From assembly GCF_025150245.1 (NCBI RefSeq), contig NZ_CP102279.1:2973423-3037422 (forward strand): DNA of 64,000 nucleotides, read 5' to 3'. The stretch comes from Dorea formicigenerans (GTDB lineage: Bacteria; Bacillota; Clostridia; Lachnospirales; Lachnospiraceae). The translations under genes were made by a program, and so were the position numbers. A model generated the notes under the pieces. It was not told where the DNA came from. It ran no database searches and saw only the letters and a list, made by a program, of their open reading frames with translations. The number at the start of each line of letters is the position of its first letter. Position 1 is the stretch's first letter. Shown piece after piece: positions 58,005 to 64,000 of the stretch.

Positions 58005-59462
58005 TTAATTGTATCCAAAATATGTCGGAAAATCGTACATGATTCCACGACGCAGATTACATGTGCTGTGAAATTCTACTCTGCTGATGCAGGCATCTGC
58101 CCGAAAAAATGTCTGTCCATATCGTATCTTTAAATTTTGTTCCACCATATCTAATGTACGCATCCCAACTTCATCCTGGGATTTCAGGAACAACAGCATG
58201 CGAAGGTATTCCCGATAAGCAAGTCCGCTTTCCATATCTTTACCACTATCTGCTGCCACATTTTCTCCTGCACTGCCAAGCTGCATCAGTCCGGAAAGGC
58301 TTAGCTTCCAATCCTCTGCGTTCTTTACAAGTGGTACTTTTCCTCCACTTATCAGCGTTCTAATATCCATGATTGCTTCACCATAAGCCCATGCAAGTAA
58401 AATTCCCTGCGCGGCACCCTCTGCCAGTTCCGGAAGTCCGATCACCGTACATAATGTAAGCGCTGCCGCCTCGGCTTCTGCTTTCTTTTCCGGATCCGTC
58501 TGGATATACGCATAATCCGGCACAAATCGGACCATAAGAAGCTTACTGGCAACCGTCTCCAAATTTTCTCTGTCGCTGGCGTGACCTTCCAGAATATATT
58601 CCAGTTCATAGTCCAGACTCCCCGCACCTGCCATGTCACCACGATTCCCGTTGCTGAAGTCTTCATTAGCAGAATCTCCTCTGACAAAATCTCCACCGAC
58701 AGAATCTCCACTATTATAATTTTCATTGCCAGATTGCAGGCTATCTGAAGCCATCTTGAAATGTTCCAGCACGTACTCTCCAAACAGTAATTTACTGATT
58801 GTACTTTCCGATCCTGCTACATCTGAGAAATCTCCATATCCCTGATTTCGTTTTCTATGAGATACCATTTCCGATAACGTAATACTTTTTTTTGACATTA
58901 CACGTCCCTTTGGCATAATCAGATCTACAAGAGGCATGCTTTTTAATTTCGCCACATGCGATAAGGGATTCTCTTCCTCTGGAAGTTCCTCCTTCTGCGA
59001 CAACAGCTCCTGTAATTCCTGTTCCGTTTTTGCCCCGTCCCTTTCATAATTTTGTAAAGCCTCCTCTCCTGCTTTCCATGTATCTGTCTGTCCAACCAGT
59101 TTCTTCACCTTATCCAGTCCGTATTTATTTTCCATATATGCCGTCACCTGCTCGTAAAATGCACTGGCACCTTGGTCCGTCAATAGCTGAATTCTTGTAA
59201 TTTCCTGATCCATCCCGCTTGCTCCGTAATAGGCCAGCCGTTCCTTTAACAATTCTTCACTGTAACTGCCCGTCTCATAACTTCCTTCCAGCGCAAAAAT
59301 TCCGTAGACTTCCCAGAGTTCCTTCTGATACTCTGCAAATATACTTTCCACCGCCCGTGTCATATCTGCTCTTCTGTAATTTTTTACATTCTGTAAAGAG
59401 GCACTTTCCAGCATTGCTCCGGCAAATGAAATAAGTAAAATAAATACCAGACTTAAATACAC
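58005..59462 (-). CDS. DUF5702 protein of the Tad locus
   Basis: 485 aa. N-terminal membrane helix YLSLVFILLISFAGAMLES, then a large outer domain with helical stretches and an Asn/Gly/Asp-rich insert (GNENYNSGDSVGGDFVRGD) near residue 260. DUF5702 proteins occur only in clostridial Tad loci. Start GTG 59460-59462, 14 bases after the pilin stop, with AAAGGGGGA upstream. The longer frame to 59663 overlaps the pilin gene and is rejected. Confidence 0.82.
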   Translation of the reverse strand: MYLSLVFILLISFAGAMLESASLQNVKNYRRADMTRAVESIFAEYQKELWEVYGIFALEGSYETGSYSEELLKERLAYYGASGMDQEITRIQLLTDQGASAFYEQVTAYMENKYGLDKVKKLVGQTDTWKAGEEALQNYERDGAKTEQELQELLSQKEELPEEENPLSHVAKLKSMPLVDLIMPKGRVMSKKSITLSEMVSHRKRNQGYGDFSDVAGSESTISKLLFGEYVLEHFKMASDSLQSGNENYNSGDSVGGDFVRGDSANEDFSNGNRGDMAGAGSLDYELEYILEGHASDRENLETVASKLLMVRFVPDYAYIQTDPEKKAEAEAAALTLCTVIGLPELAEGAAQGILLAWAYGEAIMDIRTLISGGKVPLVKNAEDWKLSLSGLMQLGSAGENVAADSGKDMESGLAYREYLRMLLFLKSQDEVGMRTLDMVEQNLKIRYGQTFFRADACISRVEFHSTCNLRRGIMYDFPTYFGYN

Positions 59463-59476
59463 TGTGACTTCCCCCT

Positions 59477-59665
59477 TTAAATACCGCTGCTCTCGCTTGT
59501 AATCTTCTCGAAAATCGTCTCGACCAGACTTGTGAGCTGAGATTTGAATATAACGACAAGTGAAATCAGTACAACCAAAATTAAGATAATTTCCACAACT
59601 CCGACTCCGTCTTTGTTTTCCAATATTTCTCTCACTCTGTGTTTTAAATACCAAACTCTCCACAT
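59477..59665 (-). CDS. Flp1-like type IVb pilin
   Basis: 62 aa. ENKDGVGVVEIILILVVLIS has the G-x-x-E pilin cleavage pattern (Gly-Val-Val-Glu) ahead of one membrane helix, then a short tail ending SESSGI. This would be the main pilus subunit, processed by the peptidase at 56548-57027. AGGATTAA precedes the ATG. Confidence 0.88.
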   Translation of the reverse strand: MWRVWYLKHRVREILENKDGVGVVEIILILVVLISLVVIFKSQLTSLVETIFEKITSESSGI

Positions 59666-59760
59666 AATTAATCCTCCCGCTTTCTCTATTCTTGCTTCTC
59701 TACACCCGCTTTTCTATTCCGTCATATCTTCTGTGGCATATTTTTATATTTTTACAATGC

Positions 59761-61029
59761 CTACATTTGTACGGTAAAAAATGCCGGGACTACAACAATC
59801 ACAAGCACCTCTGCCAGCATCAGAAACATCGGAAGTAATAGCTTTGTTCCTGCTTCTTCCCCGAGCCGTCTTGCTCTTGCTTTTCGCTCTTCAAAAGACT
59901 GGATTGCCTCCAGCCGAAGCAGGTCATTTAGACCTTTTGTACCTTTTCTCAGGTTTTGTGACAGCAATGCACCAAATCTCATATATTCCTGTGTCCCGCA
60001 TCTTCTTCCGAATTTCTCATAACATTCTGCTTCCGGAACACCGCCATCCATCTGTCGGCATGTATACTTCATTTCTTCATAAACTGCACGCTTCCCTTGC
60101 TGCTTTATCCGCGAATCGTAATCATTTACAATTTTTATCCATGCTTTGCGGACCGTCATTCCTGCGCCTAAAAGTAATGTCAGCTTACTGATGACTTCCG
60201 GATAATCCAGACACATCTGTTTTTGTCTTGCCTGTTTTTCTTTTATCTCGTTCTGCTTGTCCAGCGCAAAAAACAGCACGGAAATCACAACTGCAGCCGC
60301 CATAATTACTGCACCTCTCCAGTTCATTACCGTATAAAAATGTATTTCCTGTCCGTCCACCTGTTTCGGCAATGTTAACGTCCCGGATTCTCTGGTATCC
60401 TGATCTTTTTCTGCCACTGTCCGGCGCACCTTTTCTAATAACGCTCCATCACTTCCGGTCATTCGTGGATAGACCATTGCCATACATTCATACAGTATCT
60501 GTTTTTCTACATCTTCCCGATACGTCAATATGGCTGTCAGCTTCACCAGTGTCCCTTCACTTACAAGCTTATCTTCCTTTAATTTTCCGTAAATATTGAT
60601 CACATCATAGCGGTCAAGCTTCCATGTAACGTCGATCGGCTTTCCTGGAATCTCTGTCAGAAGATTCAAATCCCGGTCCACATGATCCAGACTTACATTC
60701 TCCCCCAGAATCAACGAATCCATTTTCTTTACTGCCTGCTTTAATACCTGACTGATTTCCTGTTCTCCATAGACCTGCTCTGTTACTTCGATCGGGATTT
60801 CCCCCAATACCCGGTCTTTTCCCTCTACACGCAGTTCTTCCGTCCTCTTCCCTTTGCCATAAGTTTTTCTTGTGATCTCCTCTACATTTTTTCTGTAGGC
60901 ACCATTGTAATCCCAGATAAGAGCTGCAACGCCCACCGAAAACACCACTAACATGATCCCGATACTCAGACTTCGATCTCGATGATCTTTCGCCCAAGCC
61001 CGTATGCGCCCAAATATATGATCAGACAT
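59761..61029 (-). CDS. TadC-like type II secretion F protein with large N-terminal insert
   Basis: 422 aa. Membrane helix at about 24-40, then about 195 residues of a soluble beta-rich domain (PIEVTEQVYGEQEISQVLKQ ... EIHFYTVMNWRG), helix at about 238-256, the T2SSF domain (MCLDYPEVISKLTLLLGAGM ... EEAGTKLLLPMFLML) and a last helix. The insert is not part of ordinary TadC proteins. ATG 61029 has AGGAG about 10 bases upstream, so it overlaps the tadB end by 64 bases. Confidence 0.86.
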   Translation of the reverse strand: MSDHIFGRIRAWAKDHRDRSLSIGIMLVVFSVGVAALIWDYNGAYRKNVEEITRKTYGKGKRTEELRVEGKDRVLGEIPIEVTEQVYGEQEISQVLKQAVKKMDSLILGENVSLDHVDRDLNLLTEIPGKPIDVTWKLDRYDVINIYGKLKEDKLVSEGTLVKLTAILTYREDVEKQILYECMAMVYPRMTGSDGALLEKVRRTVAEKDQDTRESGTLTLPKQVDGQEIHFYTVMNWRGAVIMAAAVVISVLFFALDKQNEIKEKQARQKQMCLDYPEVISKLTLLLGAGMTVRKAWIKIVNDYDSRIKQQGKRAVYEEMKYTCRQMDGGVPEAECYEKFGRRCGTQEYMRFGALLSQNLRKGTKGLNDLLRLEAIQSFEERKARARRLGEEAGTKLLLPMFLMLAEVLVIVVVPAFFTVQM

Positions 61030-61754
61030 CCTGTCATCACTCCTCTTCCTGCTATATTTCCGTAAAGATTTCCCATAAATTCCGGAAAACTGACAGTCAT
61101 ATAAAGTACAATTCCAAAAGGAATGACCGACATCACCTGAAATTCATATTTTTTCGCCGCCAACATTGTATCAATTTCCCGTTTTACATCAATTTTGTCT
61201 CCAATCTGATCCGCTGTATTGCGGATAATAGACATCAGATTTCCTCCGCTTCTCTTGGCCGTGACAAAGACTCCGGCAAAGCTTTCCACATCTGGAAGCT
61301 TTGTTCTCTCGGACAGTTCTTCTACTGCCTGTTCCACCGGTACCTGTACCCGGATCTGCCTGACCATGATTTCCAGCTCACGTAGAATTGCCGCATCATC
61401 AGAGTAAAAAATCTGCATCTCTTTCAGGCTCTCTTTCACTGCATTTTCCACAGAATATCCTGTATTCAGTAAAGAGGAAAATGTCTGTATCAGTTCTTTG
61501 AACTGTACTAGAAACTCCTGTTCTTTTCGCTTAATGCATTCGTCCAGAAGCTGTATGTAATACCACACGCCTGCCGGAATCAACAATATAACTGCCACCC
61601 ATGAGCGATAATATATCCATGCCGTTCCTGTCACAATAATGATGACCTTCAAGATCATTTTTACATATTCACACTTCTTTATATCCTGCTGCCAGTAACT
61701 TCTGTGTATGAACCAGGTCGTCCATTTTTCTCCAAGTTCCCTGAATTTTCCCAT
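60966..61754 (-). CDS. TadB-like type II secretion F protein
   Basis: 262 aa. Two N-terminal membrane helices (about 33-66), T2SSF domain (LIQTFSSLLNTGYSVENAVK, ESFAGVFVTAKRSGGNLMSI) and two C-terminal helices. Forms with TadC the inner-membrane platform of the pilus machine. Overlaps the TadA gene by 86 bases. Confidence 0.9.
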   Translation of the reverse strand: MGKFRELGEKWTTWFIHRSYWQQDIKKCEYVKMILKVIIIVTGTAWIYYRSWVAVILLIPAGVWYYIQLLDECIKRKEQEFLVQFKELIQTFSSLLNTGYSVENAVKESLKEMQIFYSDDAAILRELEIMVRQIRVQVPVEQAVEELSERTKLPDVESFAGVFVTAKRSGGNLMSIIRNTADQIGDKIDVKREIDTMLAAKKYEFQVMSVIPFGIVLYMTVSFPEFMGNLYGNIAGRGVMTGCLIIYLGAYGLGRKIIEIEV

Positions 61755-62880
61755 CCTTTTCTCCTGTCTCTTCGAATCTGTACAGTGGACTCACCAGAAT
61801 CTCACCGTCCTGATAATCCAGGATTTCTGAAACCTCCAGTACTTTACGGCTTTTATCTCTGAGTCTTCCAAGATGCACAATAATGTCGATTCCTGATGCG
61901 ATCTGTCTCTGAACTGCCCCCAGAGGAAGATCCATTCCCATCAGCACCATGCTCTCCAGCCTAGAAAGCATATCCTTAGGACTATTGGCATGACCGGTAC
62001 TAAGACTTCCATCATGACCGGTATTAAGTGCCTGCAGCATATCAATTGCTTCGGCTCCGCGAACTTCCCCGACAATGATGCGATTTGGTCTCATCCGAAG
62101 CGCCGTCCGAATTAATTCGCGTATAGTAATCTCACCTGTTCCCTCAAGATTGGCGCATCTCGCCTCAAGAGTTACCAGGTTTGGAATATCCAGAATCCGT
62201 AGTTCTGCGTTGTCCTCAATTGTAATGATTCTTTCATCCTTTGGTATGTATTGCGATAAAGCATTCAGGAATGTGGTCTTGCCTGATCCGGTTCCTCCAC
62301 TGATGAATATGTTGTAGCCTGCCCTAACAAGCTTTACCAGAAATTCTTTTACTTCCCGGCAGATAGAACCCCACCGGATCAACTGTTTCATTGTAATTGC
62401 TTCTTTTGGAAATTTTCTTATGGTTACTATGGGCCCATTTAAAGCGATGGGCCCCAGTACCACATTTACTCTCGACCCGTCCGGAAGTCTTGCGTCCACG
62501 ATTGGAGATGCTTCATTTACGATTCGATTGGATCCTGCAACGATCTGTTGAATGACATCTTCCAGCTTCTCCCGCGAAACAAACCTTTTCCCGGATCTGA
62601 TCAGTTTTCCTTCCTTCTCCAGAAATATATTCTCAGTCCCGTTAATCATAATCTCCGTGATCTTATCATCTTCCAGAAATTCCTGAAGAAGATCAAATTT
62701 CCGGAATGCATTAAATAATTCTCTGCCAAGCTCCGCCTTTTTCCCAAGCGGTATATATTCTCTGCCGGATGCCTCGTCCAGCACGCGGTGAATCAACTCC
62801 GTCAGCTCCTCATCCGGAATATCTCTGGACAGATCCAGTTCCTCCAGAATCCTCGCATGAAGCTGTTCCGCCTGTATCAT
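61669..62880 (-). CDS. TadA/CpaF secretion ATPase
   Basis: 403 aa. N-terminal helical domain, then GYNIFISGGTGSGKTTFLNA (Walker A), the Asp box ERIITIEDNAELRI, Walker B NRIIVGEVRGAEAIDML, and the His box LNTGHDGSLSTGHANSPKDM. Hexameric motor for pilus assembly. Overlaps the TadZ gene by 4 bases (ATGA). Confidence 0.96.
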   Translation of the reverse strand: MIQAEQLHARILEELDLSRDIPDEELTELIHRVLDEASGREYIPLGKKAELGRELFNAFRKFDLLQEFLEDDKITEIMINGTENIFLEKEGKLIRSGKRFVSREKLEDVIQQIVAGSNRIVNEASPIVDARLPDGSRVNVVLGPIALNGPIVTIRKFPKEAITMKQLIRWGSICREVKEFLVKLVRAGYNIFISGGTGSGKTTFLNALSQYIPKDERIITIEDNAELRILDIPNLVTLEARCANLEGTGEITIRELIRTALRMRPNRIIVGEVRGAEAIDMLQALNTGHDGSLSTGHANSPKDMLSRLESMVLMGMDLPLGAVQRQIASGIDIIVHLGRLRDKSRKVLEVSEILDYQDGEILVSPLYRFEETGEKDGKIQGTWRKMDDLVHTQKLLAAGYKEV

Positions 62881-63794
62881 GTGCGTTGCTCCTTTCGTAT
62901 GATCTTACGTCTGACATCCTCGTAGCCCAGAAGTTCCAGTTCTGCCTCGAACTGCGCCACCTTCGCCTCTGCGACCGGCTCATCAATCGTAAGCATGTGA
63001 ATCTCATTACAGATCCGAAGCACCCGGTAAATGTCCCGAACGCCTTCATCCATATCCAGAATCACGATTTCATAAATACTTTGTTCTATAATTTTCTGTA
63101 TCAGCCTGATCCACTCTTCCGAGTCAATCTCCTTAATGTCTTCGGATACAGGCATCGGTACTATATAATCCAGATTTTCCGAGTGTCTCACAATAGTTGT
63201 AAGTACCGTTCCGATATTGCTCTGTTCCTGCCTTGCATAGTACAGGACATCTGCCAGTGTCTGTGTTCCTTCCGGAAAATGTCCACCTTCTCCACCGTAA
63301 GTTTCCATTCCCAGATACAATACATTTGCCTCCTTTGCCAGTTTTCTTCCAAGCCGGATTGCATAGGTTGTCTTTCCAATTCTTCTCACCGGAGAATATA
63401 CCGCAATTACTCTGCAGTTCTTTTTACCGGTAATCTTTAAAAATATCTGCTTCTCGTCTCCTGACATGCTGCACTGACGAATCATTTCCGCCAGGATCTG
63501 ATCTCCCGGCTGGTATTTGTAGATCGGCACCTCCCGGTTTTCCAACGCCACCTCTCTTTCTGGTGCGATTACAAATACCATACCGGCTTTTACCTGTTTT
63601 CTGGAATCTTCCGGATACTCCGAAGATATGAACAGAAAATCGATCTTCTCTTTCTCCTGTATAGCCAATACATAAGAAAGATCACTGCATGTCCTGACAC
63701 GGACCGCCAATTCTTTCTGTCTTGTAAGATACTGTGCAAACGCGGAAGCAAATTTTGTCTCTGGATCACAGATTACCAGATTTTTGCTCTCCAC
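62877..63794 (-). CDS. TadZ/CpaE-like ATPase
   Basis: 305 aa. N-terminal receiver-like domain (1-110) followed by a MinD/ParA-type fold with a deviant Walker A (YSPVRRIGKTTYAIRLGRKL) and a downstream EIVILDMDEGVRD strand. TadZ places the pilus machine at the pole in other bacteria. First gene of the operon with GGAGGG before the ATG. Confidence 0.88.
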   Translation of the reverse strand: MESKNLVICDPETKFASAFAQYLTRQKELAVRVRTCSDLSYVLAIQEKEKIDFLFISSEYPEDSRKQVKAGMVFVIAPEREVALENREVPIYKYQPGDQILAEMIRQCSMSGDEKQIFLKITGKKNCRVIAVYSPVRRIGKTTYAIRLGRKLAKEANVLYLGMETYGGEGGHFPEGTQTLADVLYYARQEQSNIGTVLTTIVRHSENLDYIVPMPVSEDIKEIDSEEWIRLIQKIIEQSIYEIVILDMDEGVRDIYRVLRICNEIHMLTIDEPVAEAKVAQFEAELELLGYEDVRRKIIRKEQRT

Positions 63795-63852
63795 ATATTA
63801 TCCCTCCTCTTCTTGTGTGTTCTCTCGTTATCTTCTTAGGAATTCATGACCG

Positions 63853-63898
63853 GAATAAATGGTCGAATAACATTGAATTACTTTGAATAACTTGAATG
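63853..63898. repeat. Five GAAT(A/T)A repeats at about 10-bp spacing in the Tad leader
   Basis: GAAT begins at 63853, 63865, 63875, 63885 and 63894 (steps 12, 10, 10, 9); the middle copies are GAATAA, GAATTA and GAATAA. They lie in the untranslated leader between promoter and tadZ, and face one side of the helix. A protein-binding site is inferred. Confidence 0.55.
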
Positions 63899-63940
63899 GT
63901 TATGTCTTGCCAACTAGAATATAACAATCAGATGTCTTGG

Positions 63941-63969
63941 ATTATAGACAGGCTTTCCCCTTTTGTCTA
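63941..63969 (-). promoter_or_regulatory. Promoter of the Tad operon
   Basis: Minus-strand TAGACA (63969-63964), 17-base spacer, perfect TATAAT (63946-63941). Start near 63934, leader about 140 bases. Confidence 0.75.
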
Positions 63970-64000
63970 TCCCTTTTTTAGAAAATGTAAAACTTTGTGC

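Noticed and set aside
59463-59663. 67-residue N-terminal extension of the DUF5702 protein
   Set aside because: Overlaps the Flp1-like pilin gene in another frame; GTG at 59462 directly follows a good ribosome site.

Overview
The window looks like chromosome of a low-to-mid-GC Firmicute of the class Clostridia, most like a Lachnospiraceae gut commensal of the Dorea / Blautia / Ruminococcus type. I infer this from the mix of genes: V-type and F-type ATPase operons in one genome, a T-box-controlled pheST, the holB-ricT-rsmI cluster, a clostridial-style Tad pilus locus with DUF5702 and DUF6382 proteins, DUF1002 and DUF4367 proteins, and strong AGGAGG ribosome sites with many GTG starts. The genus is inferred, not proven. 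I saw no rRNA or tRNA genes, no CRISPR array and no complete insertion sequence.

Layout. Positions 1-7.3 kb hold a V-type ATPase operon on the minus strand (G/H-like, C, I, K, F, E, A, B; it runs off the left edge inside B). An Rpn/PD-(D/E)XK nuclease gene follows at 7.8-8.7 kb, then pheT and pheS behind a Phe T-box leader (9.3-13.2 kb). An accessory patch lies at 13.3-17.4 kb. It holds a 50-codon remnant of a phosphoketolase gene, a membrane protein, an AAA/DUF4143 ATPase, a compact convergent locus that looks like a type I toxin-antitoxin of the Fst/par kind, a GNAT acetyltransferase and an XRE regulator. The F-type ATPase operon (atpB-E-F-H-A-G-D-C) is at 17.8-24.2 kb. Next come trmB, a thioredoxin, a secreted DUF1002 protein, glgB, and a very large acidic-repeat protein with a decayed AAA domain (29.2-32.8 kb). 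A sigma factor/beta-propeller pair, aconitase, a second Rpn nuclease and a degenerate ABC ATPase lead to 39.8 kb.

From 39.9 to 46.8 kb one run of genes (pgi, Orn/Lys/Arg decarboxylase, guanylate-kinase-like, holB, ricT, trmN6, rsmI) reads from a promoter upstream of pgi; it matches the well-known yaaO-tmk-holB-yaaT-yabB-rsmI neighbourhood of Firmicutes. Then come a repeat-bearing membrane protein, mtnN, a TSCPD protein, a small secreted protein, a DUF4367 membrane protein, murG, an ECF-like sigma factor, a HIT protein, a soluble histidine kinase and a rhomboid protease. From 55.1 kb to the right edge lies a Tad pilus / type II secretion-like operon on the minus strand (TadZ, TadA, TadB, TadC, Flp1-like pilin, DUF5702, TadE-like, prepilin peptidase, second TadE-like, DUF6382, small protein). 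It starts from a good promoter at 63.95 kb, and its leader carries a roughly 10-bp-phased repeat.

The most interesting new-looking item is the locus at 15.6-15.95 kb. It has two facing promoters, a 31-aa membrane peptide whose ribosome site is folded away, a shared bidirectional terminator, and direct repeats that would let the opposing small RNA pair with the peptide's start codon. Other points worth a look are the 1190-aa TPR/acidic/AAA-like protein, the ABC ATPase that lost its signature and H-loop, the phosphoketolase stub with intact expression signals, and the metal-ribbon-like tandem domain on a TadE pseudopilin.
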